A stretch of DNA of 64,000 nt from DASZBX01 sp035943635 (GTDB lineage: Bacteria; Actinomycetota; Actinomycetes; Streptomycetales; Catenulisporaceae). Below the pieces are notes generated by a model. The model worked only from the letters and a program-made list of their open reading frames with translations. It searched no databases and was not told the DNA's origin. Positions within the stretch are counted from its first letter, which is position 1; each line of letters starts with the position of its first letter. Below, in pieces: positions 7,571 through 15,767 of this stretch. The DNA lies in assembly GCA_035943635.1 (NCBI GenBank), contig DASZBX010000035.1, positions 1 to 64,000 of the forward strand. Direction: 5' to 3'. The position numbers and the translations under genes were made by a program.

Positions 7571-10015
7571 ATGGGTAAGGCACGCACTGATCACTCGGGG
7601 GATGGCGGTGCGCAGCGGCCCAGCCGGGGCTTCGCGGCGTTCCTCGGCTACAGCGCACTCGCGGGCGTTCTGCTCGCCGGGCTCGCGCTGCCGTTCACCG
7701 GCTCGCTCGGACTGACCGTCAAGGCCGCGTCCGACCACTTCGAGGATCTGCCGGATGACTTCCAGTCTCCGGCGTTGCCGCAGCGCACCAATATCCTGGC
7801 TGCTGATGGATCGCTGGTCGCGCAGACCTGGGGTGAGTATGGCAATCGGGTTGTCGTGCCGATGTCGCAGATCAATCCGAACATGCCGCACGCGCTCGTG
7901 GCGATTGAGGATCAGCGGTTTTATCAGCATGGCGGTATTGATGTGACTGGGACTGTCCGGGCCTTGTTGCGTGACTCGCAGGGTGGCGATACTCAGGGCG
8001 GGTCGACTATTACCCAGCAGTATGTGAAGAATGTGCTGTTGTTGGAGGCGGGTACGGATAAGGCCAAGCAGGAGGCGGCTACCGCTGAGACCGTTTCCCG
8101 GAAGATCACCGAGTTGCGGTATGCCGTTGCGGTGGAGAAGTCGATGACGAAGGATCAGATTCTCGAGCACTATGTGAATCTGGTGTATTTCGGGAATGGT
8201 GCTTATGGGGTGCAGGCGGCGGCTCAGCGGTATTTTTCGACGTCTGCCGAGAAGTTGACGGCGCCTCAGGCTGCGTTGCTTGCTGCGATTATCAACAGCC
8301 CGACTCTTTATGATCCGGTTGCGCATCCGGCGGCCGCGTTGCAGCGGCGCAATGTGGTGTTGCAGAAGATGGCCGGGGCGGATACGTCGTTGGATTACCT
8401 CACGGCGGATGAGGCTGCGGAGGATGAGAAGGCGCCGCTTGGTTTGAATATTAGCCCCGATAACAGTGGGTGTATTACGGCGGTCAAGTCTGCTGCTTTC
8501 TTCTGTAATTATGTGTACCAGTCGTTTTTGGGCGATAAGGATTATGGGGCCACCCAGGCTGCGCGTCAGGCGATGTGGGATCAGGGTGGTCTGAACGTGC
8601 AGACAACAATGGATCCGGTCGCTCAGTCGGCGGCTGATGCGGCGGTGGGCGAGCGGACTTATCCGACCGACAAGGTTGCCTCTGCGCTGGCTGAGGTTGA
8701 GCCGGGTACCGGCAAGATCAAGGCCATGGCGCAGTCCAAGCCGATGGGGAATGGGAACGGGCAGACGTTCATCAACCTGGCTGCTGATCCGGCGCATGGC
8801 GGTGCGGGTGGGTATCAGGCGGGGTCTTCGTTCAAGATTTTTGTGGGGTTGGCTGCGCTCAATCAGGGATTCGATCCTAGTCAGACGATCGATGCCATTT
8901 CACCGTTGACGGGACTTGGCGGGACGCAGTTGACCACGTGTACTGCGGGTGGGTCTTCTATCTCGTGGCCTTATGACTATCAGCCGGTCAATGACGATTA
9001 CGCTGATCATGTTGTGCCGATGGATCAGGCTTATTGGTACTCGATCAACACGTATTTTCTGACGCTGGAGTCGGAGACCGGATTGTGTGCGCCGGCGACT
9101 GTTGCTCAGAGTATGGGTGTGACGAAGGATAACGACACCGGTAGTGGGCAGCCGTTGGATCAGTATGCGTCGTTCACGCTGGGGACCAATTTGATTACCC
9201 CGGTCGAGATGGCGGCTGCGTATGCGACGTTGGCTGCGCAGGGGGTGTACTGCACGCCTTATGTGATCACTGGTGTTACTGATGCGGCTGGGAAGAAGTA
9301 CAAGGGGCAGACGCAGTCTTGTAAGCCTGTGATCGACGCCAATATTGCGAACGAGATCACGTCGATGTTGGAGGGCGTTCTCACCGAGCCCGGCGCGACT
9401 GCGGCCGGGTTGGATCTGGACGGTCGCGATGCCGCGGGCAAGACCGGGACGACTGACAACTCGGTCGCGACGTGGTTTGACGGGTATACGCCGCAGTTGG
9501 CTACTGCGGTGTGGACTGGGTTTGTTGCGCCGTCGAAGGGCGATGTTATGAGCAATATGTCGGTTGGCGGGACGTTTTATGGTGGACAGATCTTTGGTGC
9601 GACCATTTCTGCGCCTATTTGGCAGGCTGCTATGAATGGGGCGTTGGCGAATCAGCCGATGGAGTATTTCACTGCCCCGAATGGTTTTCCGACTGATGTC
9701 ACGCCGTCTGCTCCGGGGGCGCCGACTACTCCGGCGATTCCGGGGCTTGGGGGTGGGGCTACGAGTCCGGGGATTCCGTTGCCGGGGGCTACTGGGGGTG
9801 TTGGTGGCGGTGGTGTTGGTGGTACTGGCGGTGCTGGTGGCGGGGTTGCTCCGGGGGCTGGGGGTGGGACGGTTCCTGGGGCGGGGACTGGGACTGGAGT
9901 TGGGGTGGTTCCGCCCGTGATTCCGGTGGCGGGGGTTACGCGGAATGTGGCTGCTCCGGCGGCGATTCCGGCGCCCAGTTCGGCTCGGGCTGTTCCGGTG
10001 CCGGGGGCTGGATAA
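7571..10015 (+). CDS. Class A penicillin-binding protein (transglycosylase/transpeptidase)
   Basis: An 814-residue bifunctional peptidoglycan synthase. There is a short cytoplasmic N-terminus and a membrane anchor at about residues 22-48. The GT51 transglycosylase domain has EDQRFYQHGGID (Glu113) and GGSTITQQ (143-150). The transpeptidase domain has Ser419-x-x-Lys422 (SSFK), the SxN motif Ser491-Ile-Asn493 and Lys624-Thr-Gly-Thr. The last ~110 residues are a low-complexity Gly/Pro/Val/Ala tail, common in actinobacterial PonA-type proteins. It acts outside the membrane in cell-wall synthesis. The 94 bp to the MFS stop contain no obvious operon link. Codons are unusually T/G-ended after the first ~200 bp. 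Confidence 0.93.
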   Translation: MGKARTDHSGDGGAQRPSRGFAAFLGYSALAGVLLAGLALPFTGSLGLTVKAASDHFEDLPDDFQSPALPQRTNILAADGSLVAQTWGEYGNRVVVPMSQINPNMPHALVAIEDQRFYQHGGIDVTGTVRALLRDSQGGDTQGGSTITQQYVKNVLLLEAGTDKAKQEAATAETVSRKITELRYAVAVEKSMTKDQILEHYVNLVYFGNGAYGVQAAAQRYFSTSAEKLTAPQAALLAAIINSPTLYDPVAHPAAALQRRNVVLQKMAGADTSLDYLTADEAAEDEKAPLGLNISPDNSGCITAVKSAAFFCNYVYQSFLGDKDYGATQAARQAMWDQGGLNVQTTMDPVAQSAADAAVGERTYPTDKVASALAEVEPGTGKIKAMAQSKPMGNGNGQTFINLAADPAHGGAGGYQAGSSFKIFVGLAALNQGFDPSQTIDAISPLTGLGGTQLTTCTAGGSSISWPYDYQPVNDDYADHVVPMDQAYWYSINTYFLTLESETGLCAPATVAQSMGVTKDNDTGSGQPLDQYASFTLGTNLITPVEMAAAYATLAAQGVYCTPYVITGVTDAAGKKYKGQTQSCKPVIDANIANEITSMLEGVLTEPGATAAGLDLDGRDAAGKTGTTDNSVATWFDGYTPQLATAVWTGFVAPSKGDVMSNMSVGGTFYGGQIFGATISAPIWQAAMNGALANQPMEYFTAPNGFPTDVTPSAPGAPTTPAIPGLGGGATSPGIPLPGATGGVGGGGVGGTGGAGGGVAPGAGGGTVPGAGTGTGVGVVPPVIPVAGVTRNVAAPAAIPAPSSARAVPVPGAG

Positions 10016-10023
10016 ACCTTGAG

Positions 10024-10881
10024 TTAAGCGGCGTCGGTCCGGGTGGCTGTGATGACTAGTGCGACGTAGTGCATGGTGAAACTGCCGCCCATTGCGTCGA
10101 TGACGTCGCCGAGGGCGGTGAGTAGTGACGTCAGGGTGTCTGGTGGGAGCAGGTTGTGGCCGCCGAACGTCGGTACTTGCTCTAGCCATTCGTCGCGGGT
10201 GTAGGTCTGGTTCCAGTTGAACAGCCATTGCTCGGACTCGTCGAAGGCCTCTGATTGGCGCATTCCGTCGGCTGCTGTGGCGCTCATCGTCGCGTAGGCG
10301 TCGGCGTTTGCCATTCCTGCCCGGGCGATCGGTGAGTCTGGGATGACCTGGCGGTAGACCGCGGTGAAGGGGTCGGCTATGGCGGGTGTGGCGTTGAAGG
10401 TGTTCCAGAAGATTGCGAGGCGGCCGCCGGGGCGTAGGGCTCGGGCGGCTTGGGCTGCGCCGGCGAGCGGGTCGATCCAGTGCCAGGCCTGGGCTGCGGT
10501 CACTGCGTCGAAGGTGCGGTTGGCTGGGTTCCAGTCTTCGAATTTTGATACCTCGACGTCTAGGCCGAAGCTTCGGGCGAGGTCGGCCATTCGTGGGTCT
10601 GGGTCGACGCCTAGTACTTGACAGCCGGCCGCCTGGAGCTGGCGGGCGGCGATGCCTGTGCCGCAGCCGACGTCGAGGATGCGGGTGGCGGGGGTCTTGG
10701 TGGGTGGGGTGGGTGTGGCGGCGATTCGCTGGATCAGGGCGTCGGGATAGCGGGGTCGGGTCCGGTCGTAGCGCTCGGCGTCTGTGCCGAATGACTCGGC
10801 GATGTGTCTGGCCTGGTGTGATCCGCCTCTGGTGTGGGGCGGTGACTCGGGTGGTGGTGGTGGCGACGGTATAGTGGGCAT
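10024..10881 (-). CDS. Class I SAM-dependent methyltransferase
   Basis: A 285-residue protein with methyltransferase motif I ILDVGCGTGIAARQLQ, acidic loop VLGVDPDPRM, and a post-motif DAVTAAQAWHWIDP, matching the Methyltransf_11/trans-aconitate type group. The substrate is unknown. Its ATG lies inside the left copy of a duplicated palindromic operator shared with the divergent TetR gene, so it is very likely the main target of that repressor. It is convergent with the penicillin-binding protein gene (8 bp between stops). The coding strand is rich in C- and A-ended codons. Confidence 0.87.
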   Translation of the reverse strand: MPTIPSPPPPPESPPHTRGGSHQARHIAESFGTDAERYDRTRPRYPDALIQRIAATPTPPTKTPATRILDVGCGTGIAARQLQAAGCQVLGVDPDPRMADLARSFGLDVEVSKFEDWNPANRTFDAVTAAQAWHWIDPLAGAAQAARALRPGGRLAIFWNTFNATPAIADPFTAVYRQVIPDSPIARAGMANADAYATMSATAADGMRQSEAFDESEQWLFNWNQTYTRDEWLEQVPTFGGHNLLPPDTLTSLLTALGDVIDAMGGSFTMHYVALVITATRTDAA

Positions 10882-10910
10882 GTGCCCACCTTAGTGGGCG
10901 CGTGCCCACT
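10873..10910. promoter_or_regulatory. Tandem palindromic TetR operators
   Basis: Two near-identical palindromes, AGTGGGCATGTGCCCACC (10873-10890) and AGTGGGCGCGTGCCCACT (10893-10910), start exactly 20 bp apart, so they lie on nearly the same DNA face. The first covers the start codon of the methyltransferase gene; the second lies between the two divergent genes. The consensus is GTGGGCRYGTGCCCAC. They are the expected binding sites of the adjacent TetR-type repressor. Confidence 0.75.
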
Positions 10911-10948
10911 CGTCTATTGGGTGGGCTTGGTGAGGTGAGGAGCGACCG

Positions 10949-11536
10949 ATGACGCCGACCGGTGTGGCCATCCGTGACGTGCGCGAGCAGTTGTTCGACG
11001 CTGCGGAGCGCATTCTGCTGCGGGAGGGGCCGAGTGCGTTGACCAGTCGGGCGGTGACTGCCGAGGCGGGGTGTGCGAAGGGGGTTCTGCATCGGCATTT
11101 CGCTGATTTTGATGCGTTTCTTGTGGAGTTGGTGGAGGCTCGGGTTGTTTGGATGGAGGCTCGGGGGGCGGCGCTGATGGATGCTGCTGGGGTGGGGAGT
11201 GTTGTGGGGAATCTTGCTGGTGTTTTGGGGGATGTGTTCGGGTCGATCGGGTTGGGGATTGTCAGTCTTGTGATTTCGCGGGACGAGTTGCGGAGGCGGC
11301 TTCGGCGGAATCGGGGGAGTGGTGTTCCGGTGCTTACTGAGGCTGGGGCGGTGATTGCCGGGTATTTGGAGGCGGAGCGGGAGTTGGGGCGGGTTGAGTT
11401 TTTTGTTGATGTTCGTATGCTTGCGCTCACACTTGTTGGGGGTGGGCATTTGCTGTATGCGGGGCGGGAAGGGGTGGGGGTTGAGGTGGGGGATGTTGAG
11501 GAGTTTGTGGGTTCTGTTGTTGGTCATGCTGTGTGA
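10949..11536 (+). CDS. TetR-family transcriptional regulator
   Basis: A 195-residue protein with an N-terminal TetR HTH (about 8-55: REQLFDAAERILLREG, then LTSRAVTAEAGCAKGVLHRHFADFDAFL) and a helical ligand-binding domain with no recognisable specificity. It is divergent from the methyltransferase gene, with two palindromic operators between them, so it is probably an autoregulated local repressor. Its stop codon lies in a run of tandem TGTGAGG repeats. Codon use is strongly T/G-ended, unlike typical genes in this window. Confidence 0.88.
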   Translation: MTPTGVAIRDVREQLFDAAERILLREGPSALTSRAVTAEAGCAKGVLHRHFADFDAFLVELVEARVVWMEARGAALMDAAGVGSVVGNLAGVLGDVFGSIGLGIVSLVISRDELRRRLRRNRGSGVPVLTEAGAVIAGYLEAERELGRVEFFVDVRMLALTLVGGGHLLYAGREGVGVEVGDVEEFVGSVVGHAV

Positions 11537-11559
11537 GGTGTGAGGTGTGAGGTGTGAGG
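11532..11559 (+). repeat. Tandem repeat, four copies of TGTGAGG
   Basis: Four perfect head-to-tail copies of the 7-mer TGTGAGG run from within the end of the TetR gene (they contain its TGA stop) into the intergenic region. Slippage here would not change the protein much, because each unit supplies another in-phase or near-phase TGA. Confidence 0.85.
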
Positions 11560-11600
11560 TTCGTTGGTTGGGGGCGTGGGTGGCGCCGCCTTGTTCGTGT

Positions 11601-11933
11601 TGCGTCTACTGCTGTGCCTCCGGCGGGCCAGGAACCCCCAAGGATCCCCATGGACCGGACCGGTTGGGTTGTTGGTTAGCTTTTTGGGTGTGTCGGATCG
11701 GGATCCTCGGCGCCCCAGTCGGCCCGGAGCCTGCCACACCGGACAGGCCCTATCAACTCCCGGGCCAGGTGTTTTGGGCGGTCTGCTCGCCTCGGCTGAG
11801 CTCGGGTTCGGGAGTTGACAGGACCTGTCCGGCGCGGCTGTCTTCGTTCCGCCTGGGCCACCGAGGATCCCGATCCGACACAGCCCCAGCCTTGCGCGAG
11901 AGTCGCGCGATCCCCTTTAACTGCCGCAGTAGT
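11601..11933. repeat. Left copy of an inverted non-coding repeat
   Basis: This is part of the 460 bp gene-free stretch between the TetR and esterase genes. Bases 11601-11629 match the reverse complement of 14269-14297 at 28 of 29 positions, a nearby CCAAGGATCC segment matches 14246-14263 in reverse, and 11919-11933 (AACTGCCGCAGTAGT) is the exact reverse complement of 14135-14149. Order is kept (A-B ... B'-A'), so two related elements face each other around the esterase/TioE gene pair. A long hairpin (11690-11881) sits between A and B. Confidence 0.75.
11690..11881. repeat. Long 192-bp palindromic element
   Basis: The outer arms 11690-11710 and 11861-11881 are a perfect 21-bp inverted repeat. 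The inner arms 11739-11762 and 11809-11832 pair at 22 of 24 positions (CCGGACAGG...TCAACTCCCG). The RNA or single strand could fold into one long interrupted hairpin with a ~46-base loop. It does not look coding. It could be a non-autonomous mobile element, a strong bidirectional terminator or a replication/recombination structure. Confidence 0.7.
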
Positions 11934-11996
11934 GGGTGAGTCGTGCGGGTGCTACGGCGGGTGTCTGTTGGTTGGTTAGTGCTTGGTGATGGTGTG

Positions 11997-13277
11997 TTAC
12001 CAGTACTGGTGGCGTATGCCGTCTGTGTCGGCGATGAAGATTACTGCGTCGGTGCCGGGTAGGTCTGCTGGGGTTAGGGGGATGTGGCCGGGGGCTATTG
12101 GGTCTCCTGCGGTGGTGGTTGGGGGGAGTGCGGTGCGTAGGGCTTGGGTTGGGAACAGGGCGCGACGGGTGGTTGCTTCGGCTAGTGCTGCTTGGAGGGT
12201 GTTCGGCGCGGGGTGGGGGTTGGCGTCGGTTGCTATGAACGCGTAGCGGGTGCCTAGGGTGTGAGCGACCAGTGCGCCTGCGCTTGACCAGCTCACATCG
12301 GTCGGACCGATGGGCATGTGGGACTGCGCTGGTTGTAGGTGCGCGTTGTGCGCGAATACCAGGGTTGGGCCGCGTTGTTGCTCTTGGGCGGCTATGGCGA
12401 GCAGGTTTTCGGCCATCATCTCGGTGCGTAGGCTGAGTAACGTCGCGATGCGGTCGGGGGCCGGGCTGGCCATGGCTGCGTGGTAGCGCAGTAGGCCTTG
12501 GGCGGTGCGTGCGTGTGCTGCTGCTTGGGTGTAGGCGGTCGGGTCGGCGGGGTGCAGGGTGGGGGCGGCGCGATGCAGTGCGCTCGCGAGGTCGTCGGCG
12601 ATGATGCGTAGGGCGCGGGCGCGTGAGGTGTTGCCGATGGATGTTGTCGGGTCGTGCATGGCTGCCGGGTTTGACCAGTCGGCGTCGTCACCGAGTAGTG
12701 TGTCGAGCTCGGAGGCCTGGGCTGGGGCTTGGGGTGCTGACGTGGGGCGTAGTGCTGCGGGCAGGTAGTTGATGGCCGCGGTGAGTGCTTGGCGCGGGCT
12801 GGGGGCGGCGTGGAACTCTACCGGTGCGTCGAAGCCGTGGAAGTGGATCCGATCCTGTGGCGGGCGGTCGGTGTTGTATGTGCGGAGCCATTCGACGAGT
12901 TCGCGGTTTCCTGGGATGTTGCCGAAGCCGTGGCTGAACCCGGTCGCGAGGACGGTCTCGATATCCGCTGCCGTAGTGGTGTCGGTATGGCTATCGCTGA
13001 TGCTGCCACCGCCGCTGCCGGCGATGTAATTGTCGACAATAGACGCGGCGAAGAGGTCGATCTCCAGCGCGATCGACCGGTGTCCGCGTTCGACGAGATG
13101 GATCAGAATCTCGTTTCGCAGCAACGGGAATTCCTTGATCCCGTGGGTCGGTTCGCCGAGGGCGAGCAGGGTCGGCGGCTCGGTTCGGGAGGCGAGCATT
13201 TCATCGAGGGCGCGGCCCAGGCTATCCGCGTCGTCGAGTTGGCGGGCGAGCTCGCGCAGTGATGTGGCAGTGGACAT
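11997..13277 (-). CDS. Erythromycin esterase family protein
   Basis: A 426-residue protein. The ATG at 13277 follows a good ribosome site (GAAAGGAG, 5-base spacing), so longer starts are rejected. Erythromycin-esterase/EreA-like features are ALGEPTHGIKEFPLLRNEIL near the N-terminus, an adjacent HRSIALEID strand, HFHGFDAP in the middle and VFAHNAHLQ in the C-terminal half. These supply the His/Glu residues of this metal-independent hydrolase fold. Ere enzymes open the macrolide lactone, but many family members in actinomycetes have unknown substrates, so resistance is only a possibility. It is divergent from the TioE-type regulator and enclosed by inverted repeats. Confidence 0.85.
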   Translation of the reverse strand: MSTATSLRELARQLDDADSLGRALDEMLASRTEPPTLLALGEPTHGIKEFPLLRNEILIHLVERGHRSIALEIDLFAASIVDNYIAGSGGGSISDSHTDTTTAADIETVLATGFSHGFGNIPGNRELVEWLRTYNTDRPPQDRIHFHGFDAPVEFHAAPSPRQALTAAINYLPAALRPTSAPQAPAQASELDTLLGDDADWSNPAAMHDPTTSIGNTSRARALRIIADDLASALHRAAPTLHPADPTAYTQAAAHARTAQGLLRYHAAMASPAPDRIATLLSLRTEMMAENLLAIAAQEQQRGPTLVFAHNAHLQPAQSHMPIGPTDVSWSSAGALVAHTLGTRYAFIATDANPHPAPNTLQAALAEATTRRALFPTQALRTALPPTTTAGDPIAPGHIPLTPADLPGTDAVIFIADTDGIRHQYW

Positions 13278-13389
13278 TGCCACTCCTTTCGGAAGGAACT
13301 GCCCTCGACAGTATCGTTGAAGATTCCATTGAGACTTATGCGACCTCATAGCTTGCTGGGTAAGATGAAGCCTCAATCGGAGGTGTAAG

Positions 13390-14091
13390 CTGCGACCCGT
13401 CGACCTGGCCCGAGAACACGGATTGTCCGCTCAGGCGATCCGCAACTATGAAGACGAGGGCATCCTCCCGCCGAGCGAGCGCACCGAGTCCGGTTATCGG
13501 CGCTACACGCTCGTACACGCTCAGGCCCTACGCGCCTTCCTGGCCCTACGCCGAGGCCACGGCCATCAGCAGGCGACGGAGATCATGCGCGCAACCAACC
13601 GGGGCGACACTGAATCCGCCTTCCAGCTCATCGATGCCGCGCACGTCGCGCTGCTCGCCGAACGTGCCACCCGTACCGAAGTCGCAGCAGCCCTCGGCAG
13701 CCTCTCGACCACAACACCCGCATCCCCGACCACCAACCGCCCGCTGACAGTGGGCGAGCTCGCGCGCCGTCTCGGTATGCACCCGGCGACGCTGCGCACC
13801 TGGGAAGCCGAGGGCATCCTGCACCCCGAGCGCGACCGAGCGACGGGCTACCGCCAATACGGACCGGCCAGCGTGCGCGACGCCGAGATCGCACGACAAC
13901 TACGCCGAGGCGGCTACCAACTACACCAGGTCGCACAATTCATCGAATCACTACGCGAGGCAGGCGGAGCGCCGCATGCACTGAGTGCGTTCCTGGACGC
14001 CTGGCAGCACAGGCTGACTACACGCAGCCGCAACTTCCTCGCGGGCGCGGCCCAACTCGACGCCTACCTCAACCTGCTCGCCCAGACATAG
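13390..14091 (+). CDS. TioE-type MerR-family regulator with two HTH domains
   Basis: The conserved N-terminus (RPVDLAREHGLSAQAIRNYEDEG) is only complete if translation starts at the CTG at 13390, which follows GGAGGTGTAAG at good spacing; no ATG/GTG is available in frame and the TTG at 13423 would cut the first recognition domain. That gives about 233 residues. A first MerR HTH covers residues ~1-70 and a second (LTVGELARRLGMHPATLRTWEAEGIL...TGYRQYG) ~117-190, as in TioE-like regulators of antibiotic clusters. It is divergent from the esterase gene, which it probably controls. Coding strand codons are C/A-ended. Confidence 0.85.
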   Translation: MRPVDLAREHGLSAQAIRNYEDEGILPPSERTESGYRRYTLVHAQALRAFLALRRGHGHQQATEIMRATNRGDTESAFQLIDAAHVALLAERATRTEVAAALGSLSTTTPASPTTNRPLTVGELARRLGMHPATLRTWEAEGILHPERDRATGYRQYGPASVRDAEIARQLRRGGYQLHQVAQFIESLREAGGAPHALSAFLDAWQHRLTTRSRNFLAGAAQLDAYLNLLAQT

Positions 14092-14432
14092 CAGCCAATC
14101 CGCCGCCCGCCACAGCAACCGAGTCACGTAACCGACTACTGCGGCAGTTCAGGGGCCCGCGCGGCCCCCGCGCAGGCCGGTCCCGTCCGAGGATCCACCT
14201 CGGACACCACAGAAGTAACCCACCACGACACCCACAAATACCCACGGACCTATGGATCCTTGGAGTCCGGCCCGCCGGAGGCACAGCGGTAGACGCAAGC
14301 CGAAAACCTGGCCGTCACAACAGACTCATCCCGTGGCGCTCACAGGGCTCTGAGTGACCGCCACGGGACGAACTGCGCTCTACCTATACGGAAATCTATA
14401 CAGAGAAGCCCCTACAAGCTCGACTTCCGCGG
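14092..14432. repeat. Gene-free stretch with right copy of the inverted repeat
   Basis: There is no convincing gene here. Bases 14135-14149 (ACTACTGCGGCAGTT) and 14246-14297 (including GGCCCGCCGGAGGCACAG) are reverse-complement counterparts of 11919-11933 and 11601-11656. A small palindrome, GTCCGAGG-ATCCA-CCTCGGAC at 14185-14205, sits where the left copy has its 192-bp hairpin. A 10-bp-stem hairpin follows at 14329-14368. Confidence 0.7.
14329..14368. terminator. Stem-loop before the transposase
   Basis: TCCCGTGGCG (14329-14338) pairs perfectly with CGCCACGGGA (14359-14368) around a 20-base loop that contains a further CTCA/TGAG pairing. It lies between the MerR gene and the convergent transposase and may end transcription from either side or mark the insertion-sequence border. 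Confidence 0.4.
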
Positions 14433-15767
14433 TTAGGTGGCGGTGAGTTGGCTGGCCAGATGATAGGTGTGGATTTCCGAGGGGGTGTCCTGGCCTGTGG
14501 CAACGCCTGAAAATCTGGCGTAGATCAGGACTCTGCGCAGCTTGGCGATCATGTCTTCGAACGACGGGTCCTGTTTGGTCAGGTACCACGGGTGCTCCCG
14601 GCGGCGGGCCGCGGCGTCGTCTGGATGGTGGCCGTGCTCGGCGTACCAGACGGTGACCAAAGGCTGGATCATGAAGGTGAACGGGACGGTACGCCGCACC
14701 GCGCGCGGGGTGCGGTTGCGGGCCTGGCCGATGCCCATGATCTGCTTCCCGGTGGCGTTCGCCGGCTCGATCGACCAACGCCGCGCGTAGCGCTCGATGA
14801 CCGCGCCCACCGTAGCTGCCAGGTCGGTGGTGAACAACGCCAGGTCATACGGCGTGTCCGAGTCCTCGTCCCGGACCAGCACCACCCGGCCCCGGGCCGG
14901 ACCGAAACTGCCGTACCACAGCGCGGGAACCTCCATCACCCGGACTTTCTCCCGCCGCCCGTAGCGGCTGACCACGACCGTGCGCCACCGGCCGGATCCG
15001 GCCAGGTCGGTGGCGGTGCCCAGCCGCTCGCCCTTGGTCTTGGGCCGTCCTGTGCGCCCGGTACGCCCCGGGGCGTAGCCGTAGAGCACGGCGTTGCGCG
15101 GCAGCCGGGTGGTGAAGGAGGCCGCCGGCCCCGACAGTTCCGGTCCGTGATACGCCGCGTCCCCCACGCCGTGAACCTCCCGGTCCGCGAACTCCCCGGC
15201 CGGCACCTCCAGCATCTGGCCCGCCAACTGCACCGGACTGGCACTGCCCTTACCCAGCCACACCCGGAACAGTACCGGCAGGCACACCGGGCGGGCACAG
15301 AACGGCAGGTCAACCACGATCCCGGCCACCACCCACCGATTACCCCGCGCCACCGCGCCCTTCACCTTCGAGGAGCCGTCACGGGTCCACAGCGCCGCGA
15401 ACACGTTCCCGCCCCAGCGTTGCACCAGCGTGTCATCCACCGCGACCAGTACCGGCGCCCCCACGGGCACCAGCCTGTCGATGATCAACCGGGCCACCCG
15501 CAGCCCCACCCGGTCCACCTCCCACGTGCCCCCGGAGAAAAACCTGCAGGCCGCATGGAAGGACACCGCCACCTGCATCCCGGAGCCCGCGAGCATCCCC
15601 ACCACGCTCTTGCGCCCGGTCTGCGCCACCAGACCCGTCGCCAGGATCTGAAACATCCGGAACCCCGGCGCCCGAAACGCCGGGCGCACCGAAGCTAGAA
15701 CTTGGGACCAGGAGACCGGTAACCTCACCACGGGCAGCATCAGCGGGCACCTTCGCTAACAGCGGAA
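14425..15767 (-). mobile_element. Putative insertion sequence (IS701-like)
   Basis: The transposase gene is bracketed by the short inverted match TTCCGCGGTTAG (14425-14436, overlapping the stop) and CTAACAGCGGAA (15756-15767), 11 of 12 positions. No clear target duplication could be seen, so these may be inner parts of longer degenerate ends and the borders are approximate. Confidence 0.35.
14433..15740 (-). CDS. DDE transposase, IS701-like
   Basis: A 435-residue transposase of the DDE endonuclease type found in IS701-like elements: first Asp region LVAVDDTLVQRWGGNVFAALW (about residues 98-118), middle Asp region with GVGDAAYHGPEL (about 190-201), a basic stretch that names the strand-exchange site, and the last region YARRWSIEPANATGKQIMGIG (about 316-336) with the catalytic Glu. 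The length is about normal for the family and no frameshift is seen, so it may be active. The ATG at 15740 has GAAGGTG upstream. It is convergent with the TioE-type gene. Confidence 0.85.
   Translation of the reverse strand: MLPVVRLPVSWSQVLASVRPAFRAPGFRMFQILATGLVAQTGRKSVVGMLAGSGMQVAVSFHAACRFFSGGTWEVDRVGLRVARLIIDRLVPVGAPVLVAVDDTLVQRWGGNVFAALWTRDGSSKVKGAVARGNRWVVAGIVVDLPFCARPVCLPVLFRVWLGKGSASPVQLAGQMLEVPAGEFADREVHGVGDAAYHGPELSGPAASFTTRLPRNAVLYGYAPGRTGRTGRPKTKGERLGTATDLAGSGRWRTVVVSRYGRREKVRVMEVPALWYGSFGPARGRVVLVRDEDSDTPYDLALFTTDLAATVGAVIERYARRWSIEPANATGKQIMGIGQARNRTPRAVRRTVPFTFMIQPLVTVWYAEHGHHPDDAAARRREHPWYLTKQDPSFEDMIAKLRRVLIYARFSGVATGQDTPSEIHTYHLASQLTAT

Noticed and set aside
8900..11527. 875-codon minus-strand frame opposite the PBP and TetR genes
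   Set aside because: It spans several real genes and is made of Arg/His/Pro/Ser runs; only a result of the G/T skew, which removes stop codons from the opposite strand.
14592..15698. Plus-strand frame opposite the transposase
   Set aside because: Pro/His/Arg-rich antisense shadow of the transposase, which has clear DDE motifs.
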